Part shown: positions 12,673 to 28,501 of the stretch, in pieces | Layout: the number at the start of each line of letters is the position of its first letter | Numbering within the stretch: the first letter of the stretch is position 1 | NCBI GenBank assembly: GCA_002189035.1 | Contig: NEEC01000013.1 | Coordinates: forward strand, 2,914,001-2,978,000 | Direction: 5' to 3' | Length of the DNA: 64,000 nt | Source: Utricularia gibba | Lineage: Eukaryota > Streptophyta > Magnoliopsida > Lamiales > Lentibulariaceae | Translations under genes and position numbers: made by a program | Notes under the pieces: generated by a model | Seen by the model: only the letters and a program-made list of their open reading frames with translations | What the model was told of the DNA's origin: nothing | The model's database searches: none

Positions 12673-13940
12673 CTCCTTCCCAAGTCTGCGTACGTTATTT
12701 CTGTGTAATGGCGACGTCCCGGCGCCGGCACGTTGTGTGCGTTGTACGGCAGGTGGAGGTTACTCCCAACTGCAGTCTGAACAACGGGAGTGTGGCTGGT
12801 GGACGCCTTTCTTTCTTTTTTTTTCGAAAGCTGTCAATAATTTTATTAATCATAACCCATTTTAAAAATTAGAAATATAAATAAATTTAAAGCAGGACAA
12901 ATACGTAACTCCCCAACTTCGTGTTGCATTCCATTAGGATTTCATTTTTTAATCATAATATAAATCATTAAAATTAGAATTCTCTTCCGTTAACTAACAC
13001 AAAACGACGACGCACTGTAGAGTAGATCGGATCTTACGTTACGCTTTATTATTTGCAGCATCGTCGTACTATTATAATGTTGCATTAAATAGCCGAACAG
13101 ATGGACATATGTTGCAAGAGATGTATGTATCTGCCTCTGCATTTCTTTTTATATAAATAATTGTGCTTGTTGGCATTTTTTTTATATCAATTTTTGGTTC
13201 TGTTGTCCAATCAAGCGAGTTTAAAAATGGATTTAATGATTGATTTCTTTTTATAACACTTTTAATCAATTTTTTTTTATAAAATTTACTATAAAATATT
13301 GAAAAATGAAAAATCATTGCCCATGCTAAGACTTTCAAATTTAATTACAGTAATAATTTGAAGACATTGGTCCTACCACCCCATTGGCTGATTAAATTAA
13401 TATTATATAAAAAAAGATAAGTAATATAAAACATCAGGTGGAAGCATTTTAAAATACTTTCCATGAATGACCCCCCATCTGTTTCCTTCATTGATTTGAA
13501 TTTTCCATGGCAATAATTTTATTAAAAAAAAGATTTAATAATTTATATTTCACGGCCCAACCCATTTCTTGAATATTTTTGTATTTTAAAATCCACTAGT
13601 TAATCATCACGAACATGCTAAGTAATTAATACTCGAGACCATCAATTCGGTATTGGGGTCCAATTTTAACACATCACTACTCATTCTTGGATGGTAAAAA
13701 AAATTGTCAAAAAAATAAAACTGGGAGAATATGTAGACTGCAATCAGGATGTGTGTTTGTTTGATCAGAGTGGGGCTGCCTCGCAAGGCAAGAAAGGGGG
13801 TGGGAAAGATGATGGATTCAAGAGATCCTCTTTTTAGAGCTTCCCGACTCATGCAAACAACTACAGATTCTTGCTTCTTATAACCCCCCCACCACCCCCC
13901 CTATGTATATTCTATTCTGCAGCAGGGTTTTCCAGGAACC
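12673..13940. other. AT-rich intergenic region without a recognised gene
   Basis: 1.27 kb between the LBD stop codon and the HMA gene. It is mostly A/T runs. A CTTATAA sequence followed by a long C-run near 13870-13905 lies 40-70 bp before the first ATG of the next gene and may be its core promoter. The minus-strand open frames here carry no recognisable motif. Confidence 0.5.
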
Positions 13941-14434
13941 ATGTTCTTTTTTTCCAGGAAACCAGTAGTTGTCCCAGTGCCGTCTTCAGCCTTTGAAGGA
14001 ACAACACCAGGTTCTCCTATCCGCAGTCAGCGCTTCTTCCCACCCCAGGCAAGTATCTCTGTTACTGCTGCTGCTACTCTTTCCCCCGTAGGCCGTACAT
14101 AATCCACTACCGTTGCGGAAACCAGCTTTGTTCGATGCTGATTCGGGTGAACTTGGACTGCGATGGCTGCTGCAAGAAGATGAGACGGATCATACTCAAG
14201 ATGAAAGGTGAGAAAAGCCCTTGACAGCCTGCTTGCAGCTTCGATCTTAAAGGGTGAAGCCGTGTGCATGAAAATGGTGCAGATATAGAGACGCATTCCA
14301 TAGAGAAGCAGGCGAACAGGGTCAGCCTCACCGGAAGATTCTTGCCCGCGGAGGTCGCTATAAGAATAAAGAAGAAGATGAAGCGAAGGGTGGAGATTCT
14401 CGATGTGCAAGACCTCATCGCGAATGAGTCGTAG
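13941..14434 (+). CDS. Small heavy-metal-associated (HMA) domain protein, HIPP/ATX1-like
   Basis: This gene is hidden by introns. The certain part is exons 14126-14207 and 14283-14434, joined at a GTGAGA donor and a GCAG acceptor. It encodes an HMA fold: MLIRVNLDCDGCCKKMRRI (metal-binding C-x2-C) followed by NRVSLTGRFLPAEVAIRIKK and a short KRRVEIL end. The family intron after the first helix is present. If translation starts at ATG 14135 the product is 74 aa. A better start may be ATG 13941, through exon 13941-14048 and a GC-AG intron (AG|GCAAGT donor) in frame, giving 113 aa. The protein ends in NES with no CaaX box, so it is not the isoprenylated type in the strict sense. Metal binding and chaperone-like handling are inferred from the CxxC. 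Confidence 0.72.
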
Positions 14435-14841
14435 AATCACTTGAGAAATTGGCTCAATCAAAATATTATTAACAATTATTTGATATAATAGTTTAATTCA
14501 TACTTTATTTAATATAAATATTAATTGTTAATATACTTTTACCGTTGTATTTTAATTGTTAATTGAATATGATTTTATTAAGAAGAATTTTCGAGTAATG
14601 ATGAGTTCTGTTATACCCTTTTTGGTGGGGGGGATATACAATAAAACAATAACGTGCGGGCAGTTACGAAAACTATGGAAATTGTGGGGCTAAAATGGAA
14701 TACACTAAAAACGTCTACCTCGCGATTATAAGAGCCACGCCACGCGTAAATCTTCACGGTTAACTATCGAAGAACCCTAGCCCTCTGGAGTTCTTCGATA
14801 TTTCGTTATCTGGAATTCGAATTCGAAATTGAACTCAGCCG

Positions 14842-19127
<4,286 letters not shown>

Positions 19128-20148
19128 ACAGTGATGTTGATTCTGACTACAGAACTGCTTGCTGTTGCATTAGATACGTGTAAATTTTTGGTGCCAACTG
19201 AACTGTGATAGTCTGTCTAATGCATGCCCATTTATCTTTGTCTTCCTCTTTCTGGAGCATGTGTTCAAGGGCATTGATTGCGGCCTTGATGAACTCCATC
19301 ATGGGGACAGCCAGCCTTTTACTGGGAGTCCTCCCGTGGATTGAGCTGAGCGGTCAGGTCAAAACAAGTGTTTTTGTAATGTAGCAATGGAGAAGGTAAC
19401 GTCTCTTCTTCTCTAGGCATTAGTTATCCATGCAATATGTGTGCGCAGGGTTGTGGCAACAGCCACAGTCCGGTCTACCGGAGATGTTCTCGGTGGCGGC
19501 GGGCCAGAGGTGTTATTGTTGATTGAAGTCGGCGTCCCCGCCAGGTAATATGTCCCTTGAGTTGTCCTCCCCGCCAACCCTTGTTCGCTATTTGTTAATA
19601 TCTGGGGATGACGACGACCCTTTTAATTTCACACTCATGACTGTTGTGGTAACAAAACGTTAGTGGACAGGTCAAACGCATGTGCTTAGAGGCCCATTGG
19701 AGCAGCCCGTTTACATGTGCGCGTAAACCCAGTGGCTGCGCCTCATGCTACCAACACCCTTTTTTAAGGCCCAGCCACTTCCTACACTCCACGATGAGGC
19801 GGTATGATGCCGCTATGTTGCGCCTGGGTCGTCTGATGTTCTCAGTTGATGGGCCTGGTCTTAGTAACCCTATCTGGCCTGTGAGACTTTGTGGCGTGAC
19901 TTGACTCTTGTTGACTGGTCTAGATTTCTCCGGATCAACTTGTTCTTAGAAGCCTACGCCACGCGTTACGTACCAAAGGAGAGAAGTACTCGATCCGGGT
20001 CAACAACACTCAAGTCCCGTTTGGCTCCCGAGTCCCGCGTCAAGCAATAAAATTCAATCCGCGTCTGTGTGGCTTTTAGCTCAATCTCACCTTACTTAAA
20101 TATCCCCCCCCAACACCACCTTGCAATCAACCAAGACACAACACCAAC
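19128..20148. other. Intergenic region without a recognised gene
   Basis: 1.0 kb from the PRP4K stop to the small-protein gene. The first 250 bp is probably the PRP4K 3' untranslated region. The rest is of moderate GC with a short plus-strand open frame at 19680-19904 that has no recognisable motif. Confidence 0.45.
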
Positions 20149-20594
20149 ATGAATTTCAACCTCTCGAGCCACCAAGCCTCGTGGATGAATCCTCATGAAC
20201 AAGAAGCATCATCTTCTTCTTCTTCTTCCTCCTCCTCTTGGGAGTGCGAAGATGATGCCTTCTACTGGGAGATCAGGAAGCAAATCTTGCTGCTAACAGA
20301 AGATGAAGAAGACGTTGCTGATGCACCCAGAGTTAGTACTGAAACAAGGTATTACGGATGGAAACCGGAGCCACTGTTAGGAGCGCCGATGAGCTTGCAG
20401 AGAACAGGGAACGGAACAGGTGTGTTCATCCCTCAGACACTCCAGTCCAAAACAAGAAACAGACCAGGTGAGTTTTGCTGCTTTGTTCATCACGCCAAGT
20501 GAGGCGCATATATTTATTCTGTTCTCAAACAGAAGCTTTTGCTGTCTGCAGGCAGGAAAAATCGACGACAGAGAAAACAGAAGCTCCAGATTTG
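20149..20594 (+). CDS. Small plant protein of unknown function (acidic-aromatic plus GTGVFIP motif)
   Basis: Two exons, 20149-20467 and 20551-20594, give a 120 aa protein. It has a run of ten serines encoded by a TCT/TCC repeat (20209-20239), then the acidic-aromatic block WECEDDAFYWEIRKQILLL, a short acidic linker, RYYGWKPEP, the motif GTGVFIPQ, and a very basic end (RPGRKNRRQRKQK) contributed by the second exon. The basic end could be a nuclear localisation signal. I associate the EIRKQ and GTGVFIP blocks with an uncharacterised family of small angiosperm proteins; no function is assigned. A TATA-like TACTTAAATA stands about 50 bp before the start. The 3' side converges on the bZIP gene on the other strand. 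Confidence 0.7.
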
Positions 20595-20952
20595 AACAGA
20601 TAAAATGAATAAATCATGCTCTTGTATAGGCAGAGCACGGGCAGGCATCGCATGAAGAAGAAAATTCAGAAGCTCAAGTTTGAATCTAATAAATGATGGC
20701 TGTATATGATCAAGAGTTTGTTTTCCATTCCGTGAAATAAAAATGCTCTTTAATAATGTATCTTGCACCACGGGGTCATGCGAATATGTAGAAGTAAATG
20801 AAATAATATGAGATCAGTCGTTCCAATTGAAGAGCTAAGACTGCATAATCATGATGTCAATTCAAGCACAGCGACGCCTCATCCATTTTCTCATGCGAAA
20901 TAGAGGAAAAAGATGTACTTACGCCAATGGAGCCGGTTAGATGGACCCTCTT

Positions 20953-23199
20953 TCAGGTTTCCTTGGGGCGAGCCAGCCACAATGAATTCAATGCGCAGAG
21001 CCTGGCCCTGTAATCACTAATGGCAAGAAGGGCCTTGGCCGCTTGACTGGCGGTGAGCAATCTTTGCAGCTGCTGCAAAGTCTGCTGTCTGAGGAGGTCA
21101 GCCTGATAAAGGAAATTTTCCAAAGCGGCAAGCTTGCTCATTGCAATTGCCATTTGTTCCATGTAAGCATCTATGTTTTCGGGGTTGTGCATCGAAACAG
21201 TGTGGGACGATAGGGTATCAACAAGCGACTGGTGCAAAGCTTCCATTCCTTGGGAGAGAGCATCCTCAGCCTGCTGGGATGATTGCTGCAAATTACAAAT
21301 TCCCACCAGCTGTTGCCCTGTCAAGGGTTCAATTTGGTTTGCAAGAATCTGCAATACGTTGGACTTTAGAGTGTATGCATAGAACATGGAGACCAGGATG
21401 GAGTGGAGTATGAAAACACACCTTCAGAACATCTGAGCAGCGAAATCCACCCAACCACAAAAAGTATCTTTCTGCGGGACTCTTCCACATCCCAGAAAGC
21501 ATGTGAAATACATTTGATTTTGCACCGATCCTCTTCATTTGGAATACTTCGTCGTAATGGGAAACAATGCAATCCACGAGAAGTTGGAGTTCACTTTCTC
21601 CCGCCTGAGAGTTGACCATTGCTCGTAGATCACTGATCAGCCGTTGATGTTCATCAAGCCATCTTGCGTAGCTGAGGTCAAATGCTGAATCACCTGCTGA
21701 TCCTTAAATTCAGTATCTGATCAATGACGGCGTTTAATAAAAACACCAGCATAATGCAGGGCTTCACTCACCAGTTCCCGCAACGGATTGATAGACATCT
21801 GAAACCCCGGTTCCATTAAGGGGAACCTATATCTCATAACATATTAACATTCAAACCAAAACATTCCACATTCAATCATCATCAACAAGAACTTTAACCT
21901 ACGAAAAAGGATATCTGAATACAAACGGAAAATTTAACTGAAAACAAGCATCACCTGGGGACGTGCATTTTTCAGTTCTTGCTCCAAATGAGCTAGCTTC
22001 AGACGACTGTTCTCAAGCTGCTGCACATATGCCTGCAAGGAAGGACGAGCTTGTCAAAATCACCTTCGACTTCGACAACAAAAACTATGTCCAATAACAT
22101 GAGCGTCAAAAGTTACTTTTTTCCTCAATCGACTTTTCCTTGCAGCTTCACGATTTTGAGCAAGCCTCCTGAGAGTCTGTAGTTCAGAAATCAACACAAA
22201 CATTATCAGCTACAAGATTTGAGTTCTTGCGGCGTAATTCAAATGTCACAATCAACCTTTTGGTCACAATCATTTCCATGAATTTGATGCATGCCGTCAA
22301 CCATATGCAATCTTTCACGATGTACACTCTTAGGAAACTCAGAATGGTTAGCCTGCTGGCCAGATCGAGCAGATGTGATTGAATGACAAGTGAAAGAAGA
22401 AAACAAGAAAGCAAATAGTTGGAGATAAAGAAGAGATAATAAAAGTAACATGCAAAGCAAAGATTGATAACTAGAAAAACTTTTATTAGAGAGGGGTGAA
22501 ATGAATTCCTCTAATTATGTGAAAGAGGAGGAGGAGACTTTTCGCGGGTGCAGAGAACGTGCTATTAAAGTATAATATGAACGAACCACAATATCCAAAC
22601 AAATATTGTTGCATGTTCTAACGTGAAACGAACAGACATATGAGCAGGCACATGACAAGGAACACCATTACTGTTGAACCTCAAAAATATTGTATGTATC
22701 AGAACAACAATATGACGACTAGACTTCAAGTTTTTTCACCTAAAAATCAAGCTTCTCACGCTTAGAAGATTGTGAAAAGGACCTGGTTCTTTACATCATT
22801 ATCTGTAGAAGTATCGGTTTGTTGACCGTGGTCGGCGGACACTCCAAAGCCAGTCAAATTCTCAAACTGGCCGTTTCCTAGATATCCATTTCCAGTTCCA
22901 ACCACAGAAGAAAACATCTCAGAAGAAGCCATGCCCTGCGACCCCAAGGAAGAAAATGGGAAAAATTAGGAATCTATGCACTAAAACTGGGTATAAAACA
23001 TCAGAAACTCAGTTTAGAGATGAAAGGAGATGCGTGATTGGGACCAACAACTTGTATATTACTCGAAAGAACGTTAGCATTGGTTGCATTCATTCCAGTG
23101 TACACTGCGCCAACCAAGAAAACATGTTAAAATGGTTACTGCTTGTTGAAGACATGAAAACAACGGAAAACACACCTCTGCATAAATCGAAGGCATCAT
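20953..23199 (-). CDS. PAN: TGA-class bZIP transcription factor, PERIANTHIA (TGA8)-like
   Basis: DNA-binding factor of clade D bZIPs with a C-terminal DOG1/TGA domain; PAN controls floral organ number. Exons right to left: 23199-23176, 22935-22783, 22352-22257, 22176-22117, 22032-21955, 21826-21772, 21693-21422, 21348-20953. ATGATG at 23199 follows an in-frame stop, so the start is well supported; untranslated exons lie upstream. The bZIP is intact: RRLAQNREAARKSRLRKK then AYVQQLENSRLKLAHLEQEL. The DOG1 part includes FHMLSGMWKSPAERYFLWLG and VGICNLQQSSQQAEDALSQG; this wording and QADLLRQQTLQQLQRLL fit PAN better than TGA1/2. The N-terminal region before the bZIP is short (about 90 aa), and the last 40 residues are unusually divergent (YRARLCALNSLWLARPKET). 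The Cys in VGICNL may match the PAN cysteine linked to ROXY glutaredoxins (from memory). Confidence 0.9.
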
Positions 23200-24842
23200 C
23201 TTGGTTAAACCGATTTTCCTTTGACTGCTCAATGTCCGCAAGTTCTACAGAGCGTGCTCCTCCTCCACCACCTCTGTACCATTAACGAAAGAAATAGCAC
23301 AGAGAATTTCGTAATATAGTTGAAGAGCATCACATGTCATGAGTGAAATTGGGCGCGAACCTAAAATAAAATGGAGACCGTGGGAGGCAAAAGAAATCTG
23401 AGTTGTTCAGCGCCATTGGTAGATAGTTGCAGCTGCACCGAAGCAATGCATTTCTACTGCTACCCACAGCTCTGTAACTGAGAGTCAAGACAAGAGGGCG
23501 GAGTGAATGCCATAGAATCAATTAAAAGCAGAAATGACCGCTTGTAGTCAACAAGCAAGGAAAATCTGGGAGATATCTTTGACAGGAGAAAGCGTATAAA
23601 ACAACACTTTTCATTTACCTCATGTAAAATCAATACCCTGGTATAAATACCCCATTAATGTGCCGTACGGACTCATCTCGTCTGCTTAGTAGTTCGCGTG
23701 CGAATCACGTGATAAGTTCAAACGTAAAATTGCAGATCCTAAAAACGTGCATGAACAGGGATACTCTCAGATTCAAACAAGTTTTGGGAAATTTCAGCAA
23801 TCATAATTTTGATTCCATCGCAGCAACAAAACTCAAAAACCTATGCTCACGCCAAAGGTGAAAAGGTGAATACCTGGTGAAAACAAAAATGATGCGATGG
23901 TGATGCGACGCGATCGAATCCGTCGACAACATCTGTAATTCTACGAGAAATTTTCCACTATGAGCAGTGAAAAACAAAAGCGAAATCAAATAAAAATTTT
24001 CGTGGAGTTCGGAAGATCCCATTCCATTCCAACCCCACTGTCCAAGGCGGAGGCATACGGGCCCCGTTCACTGCGGCATCTGATACCGGTCGCCGCCATG
24101 ATTGAGATTCACCATGGAACGCTTGCAGATTACACCACGCAAACGACAAAATCAATTCAAACTTCGCGCGAGACTCACGAAAGCATTTATATCCACCACC
24201 TCTCACATTCCACAATTTCAAAACAAAAAAAAGACCAGGAAATAAAAAATAATGCAATTAGAAAAAGCAAATCACAGTTACCTCCATAAAAATTAAAATA
24301 TAAAACGAACGTAGAAGTTTCTAGAATTATAAATTTAAAAATTGGAAAAGTTTCAACCGCACAGGAGCATGAACAAAAATCTGGCCATTAAAAGGCTATC
24401 TGATTACATCGTTGTACTCGGCCTTAGGCCTGCCATGCCATGGGCCGCGATGGGCTTTACGAAGACGCCTCCCCGTTTCCGTACACCAACGTGTCCAACA
24501 TGTGATGTAGCACCGACATTTAACTATAAATATAAATTATCAACGTATACATGTTTAGTTCTCATTTAAAGGGTGGGGTTGTGTGTGGTACGGCTTTTGT
24601 AGGAGCATGAACATCGAGTCCGATAAATAAAAGGTGCATGAAGATTGTATTGGGTTATCGGGCTCGGGGTAGAAAGAACCCATGTGGGTTAAGAAGAAAT
24701 TAAGCCCGTAGAACCACATCATGTGACGAGAGCGAAGGCGAAACAATTCCTACATTTACAAGGGAGGTTAATTAGTAGATGGAAAATAGGGAGAGGGGGA
24801 AGTAGCTGTTGAGGTCCCGACGAGGACGAGGATGCGACCATT
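23200..24842. other. PAN-like gene leader and promoter, and 3' side of the aspartic protease
   Basis: 1.6 kb without a coding gene. The PAN start exon extends upstream to an acceptor near 23277, so at least one untranslated exon must lie at higher coordinates. A short upstream frame on the minus strand near 24114-24067 (MVNLNHGGDRYQMPQ, then stop) could be a leader uORF if that part is transcribed. Nearer 24842 the sequence becomes the 3' untranslated region of the protease gene. Confidence 0.4.
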
Positions 24843-26285
24843 TCAGCATTTATTTGGAGAGAACCCAACGAGGGAGTTAACGAGATCGTAACTGACGCGA
24901 GTCCCCTGCTGTTGAACATTGCCGATGATCCCGAGGGCGGAGGACGTGGGGGCGAAGGCGAAGCAGAAAGTTCCGGCGGAGTCTACCGGGATCATGTAAT
25001 TCTTGGCGGGTAACCTCAGTTCGTTCCCGCCAGCGAAATGAAACGACACAGTGGGGACCTCCACGCTCTTCCTGGAGCTCAAATCGTAGCACGTGTCGAA
25101 GAGAGCGACGCCGTTGGCTGACGGCAGATCTCCCGTACCGCTCTTGTACGCGTCGCGCATTGTGTTGTACGCCTGAGTCGGTAGCCTGGTGATGGCGGTG
25201 CCGGAATCGACGATGATTCCGCCGTTACCGTTATCGTTAAGCTGGAACGTCTCAGGCGAAATGGGGAGCATCTCGCCGCCGACGCTTATACCCTTCAAGT
25301 CCACGTAATAGTAAGTGCTCTCCTTGGGATTGCGGACGAGGGGAGCCGTCACGGCATCCGCCGGAATGGCGGAGTTGAAATCAATCGTCGATTCCGCGTC
25401 AGAGTCGCGGTCTACGAGGCAGTAAGAAAACGAGGACGCATTGATCTGCGACGGAAACGAGAGAGGGCCGCCGCCTAACCCGAGTAACCCAGCGGCACCG
25501 GCGAACAGCCCTTCGTTGTTATGCCCGCAACCAATAGCAACATTTTCGACCTTGTCGCCGCTTCCGAAAGTGATCGACTCCGTCGCGAAATCCCCAACGG
25601 TGTACGACCCGTCGCCGTAAGAAACTTCGTACAGACACGTATCGTCGCGACACTCGGACACGTCAAGCGACTGACATTGCGGAGTCTCGCAGGTTAATCG
25701 CGAGAAAGACGACGAGAGACTCGGGTCAAAAATCGGGTCGGCCTGCTGATAACACTCGCTGCACGGAGAACATTGAATCCAGTTCACATCACTCCCCGTG
25801 TCCACAACCAAATACGAAAGCGTCGGCGGATTCCCGATCCCGACACGACAGAAATACTCGCCGCTGCCTTGGCTTGTTCCCGAAGTTAGCGGACCCTCCA
25901 TCCTCTTCATGCTGAATATTCCACCGCCCAACGGCGTTAGATCTGACTTCGTTATGCTTAAACTCGCCAGATCTACACGCGTCTGAATCGCTTGAACACG
26001 ATTCAAATCCCTAGCGATACGAGAAAACATCAAGGCCTTGTAATCGCTGTTCCAAGTCCTCCTGAGAGCGAATCGCGAATGTAATCTGAAACTGAGAGGA
26101 GCAACGCCGTCGTCGTAGTTGGACTCAACCTGCTGTTGACGCATTCCTCCGCCTGGAAAGGTTTTAGAAACGGCGGCGAACACATCAAGGACGGTGGTGG
26201 TGGTAGTGGTGGTGGCGGCGGAGGAGGGAGCGAGGGAGGGCAGAAGGAGCAGGAAAAGTGGGAGAGAAAGGAGAATCTTGGCCAT
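24843..26285 (-). CDS. Secreted aspartic protease (At1g25510/ASPG1-like, family A1)
   Basis: Single-exon gene, 480 aa, GC-richer than its neighbours, as is common for intronless members of this family. Hydrophobic signal peptide at residues 1-23 (starts MAKILLSLPLFLLLLPSLA), then a propeptide with SNYDDG and ARDLNRVQAI, and the mature enzyme from about GEYFCRVGIGNPP. Two catalytic aspartates: VVDTGSDVNWIQCSPC at about 162 and IIVDSGTAITRLP at about 360. A cysteine-rich insert follows the first active site (CSECYQQADPIFDPS to CLYEVSYGDGSYTVGDFATE), as in nucellin-like atypical plant aspartic proteases. It ends IGNVQQQGTRVSYDLVNSLVGFSPNKC, the family ending. The start is chosen at the Met of the signal peptide; the open frame continues 73 codons upstream but has no family similarity. 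Substrates unknown. Confidence 0.94.
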   Translation of the reverse strand: MAKILLSLPLFLLLLPSLAPSSAATTTTTTTVLDVFAAVSKTFPGGGMRQQQVESNYDDGVAPLSFRLHSRFALRRTWNSDYKALMFSRIARDLNRVQAIQTRVDLASLSITKSDLTPLGGGIFSMKRMEGPLTSGTSQGSGEYFCRVGIGNPPTLSYLVVDTGSDVNWIQCSPCSECYQQADPIFDPSLSSSFSRLTCETPQCQSLDVSECRDDTCLYEVSYGDGSYTVGDFATESITFGSGDKVENVAIGCGHNNEGLFAGAAGLLGLGGGPLSFPSQINASSFSYCLVDRDSDAESTIDFNSAIPADAVTAPLVRNPKESTYYYVDLKGISVGGEMLPISPETFQLNDNGNGGIIVDSGTAITRLPTQAYNTMRDAYKSGTGDLPSANGVALFDTCYDLSSRKSVEVPTVSFHFAGGNELRLPAKNYMIPVDSAGTFCFAFAPTSSALGIIGNVQQQGTRVSYDLVNSLVGFSPNKC

Positions 26286-28501
26286 GGATGGAGGGAAAGC
26301 GAAGAAAACGGTAAAAGAGGCGGGGAATATAAAGAAGCGAGTGGTGCAGGTGGCGTCGCCGTCAACTGTGGGGGAGGGAGGAGTAGCGCCAGCTTTGAAT
26401 GTGTGCGCTATTTTGTTGGTGACGTTAGAGTTTATCGGCTCAGCTAAATGAGAGGTGGGGCGGCTTGGCGGGGCGGGGTGGGGTGTGCCCCCCCTGCCCG
26501 CCATCAGGTCCCCGTCGGGCTACAAACCTAACAAAACTCTTCAAATTTAAAACCAACTGAAATTAATTAGTTAAAGTGTTTGCTTACACCAAAACTTATT
26601 GCAAATATAAAACACTCTTCAAACTTTATTCTAAATAAAAAATCTCAAAAAGAGCATATTTTCCGCCCAAACATCCGCTACAATGATAATTAAGAAGCTC
26701 AATCATACACCGAACAGTGATTAACAAATCATTAGCTCTGCACTGTCCTTAGCAGCTACTTAATCACTGATTATCGGAAGGGGCCCAGGACCCCAACCAA
26801 CTAAGCTTGGGTTAGCAGTTAGTTGCAATTTTATAATCAAATTATTTTGGAACCTTTACTGGCTTAGTTCTATCAGCTTCCGAGAGAAGGAGGCGCCGGT
26901 GGAATGGATCATTTCTTATGAACGGGCGCACTAATGGAGCCCCAAGACAGAATGAATGTCACATGATGAAAATAATGAACAAAAATAAACATAAACTTGA
27001 TCTTTTTTTTCCAAAATGGAAACATTATGGTATTGATGTTGATGGATATTTCAATCTGCCCTGCCCTGCCCGACCCTCACAAGAATCCCATGCCCATCTT
27101 TCCTTTTCCAAGAAGGTGATGGAATTTACTACCTCCATTCTTGTTCCAACCAAGCACTACCCAAGTAAATCATGTTTCACAGGGGTAATATATATGTAAG
27201 TATGGTAAATGGAAGATTAGAGGCTAGTTAACATAGACTATTGGTAAAATACACTATCTCATATTGTAAAATGAAAATGACATAATTAAGTATATAATAA
27301 ATTATAAATCACAAATAATCAATTGAATTTAATTTTTTCTATTGTGATTTACGTTTCTTATATAATTAGACTTTACATATATTCATCTAATCCATCGGGT
27401 CGTGAATTTCAACAACTAGAAAAAGTAAACTCGTATAAATACACTACAAGAAGCTTCTTTCTGCATCCCCGTCTCTTCTCCATGTATCTCAATAGAGAGA
27501 GAGACGCTCCACTCTCTCTTCATTGGTGCTTCAGCAAGGATTGTCTCTAATAATATTGAGTATGTTCATGAGTTAAGGTAAGCCATGGGGACCATTTGGC
27601 ACGCATGCTTGGCTTGGGTTGGGTGCATTACATGTTGTCAACATTACACGGGCACTTGTCGTGTACCGGGGCTTTGATTCCATGATTAGCCAGCTGTAAC
27701 AACACACATTCATAAATTTAATTTAATATATTCATAAATTCAATTTGTGGCCCCCGGCGTCACAATATACACATTTGTATTTGATTTAGACGGGTTGTGG
27801 CGCATCGTTTTAACCACGGGACACGAATGCGTAGGATTAGTAGGATAAATGCATAAAAAAAATAGAAAAAAAGTTGTCCGAATTGATAGGTGAAAGCCCT
27901 TGCACGTGCATGCTATCCCAATACACCAATTCTTTCAAAAATCGAACACCCAAATGTTATGAGGATGTTGGAGAAAAGGAGAGGTATGATCAATTGAAGC
28001 TCATCGATTTCCAAATCCAGATCGTCAAAAATCAATAAAAGATTTCAAGATTTCGATCGTCAAAAAATAAATCAATATCTTGAAACCTCTAATCGAAATT
28101 GCAGGTGGGGTTAGGGAAGAACATCCCAAGGATATTCCATCTGATCTTACTATTTGGTCCAATTGCAATGAAGGATTTTTATCATATTTTATGTTTTGTG
28201 GAGACCAAGTATGAAAATCTCTCTTCTTGTGATAACAATAAAAATACATGTTTTTAAATATTTTAAAAACTATCGCAATATGATTTTTGTATAATTTAAG
28301 AGTTTTGATTCATAAAATGATAGATTTTTTTTTGTTTTTTGTTAGTGTTGTAAATGCAGAAGTTCACTCTCGATTAACGGAAAGCTAAAGAGACTAACTA
28401 TTTTATATTATTTTTCAGGGAATTCAATTGGATTTATCAAAATTTACACCAGAACTGTAAATACTCCGTTTATTTTCTCAACTGCGGAGGAGAGGAGATG
28501 G
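26286..28501. other. Intergenic region without a recognised gene
   Basis: 2.2 kb, mainly AT-rich. The stretch next to 26286 is the protease promoter on the minus strand; a TTTATATT sequence (minus strand) lies 35-50 bp before its start codon. Near 28440-28501 is the HHO 3' untranslated region. Short open frames at 26918-27199 and 27323-27550 show no motif. Confidence 0.5.

Noticed and set aside
21901-21920. ATATCCTT on the minus strand in a PAN-like intron, as a second U12 site
   Set aside because: An ordinary GT donor at 21954 and AG acceptor at 21827 give the right frame; the match is internal to that intron.
26286-26504. N-terminal extension of the aspartic protease frame (73 codons starting MAGRGG)
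   Set aside because: No similarity to the family; a clean signal peptide starts at the internal Met at 26285, and the extension is low-complexity promoter sequence.
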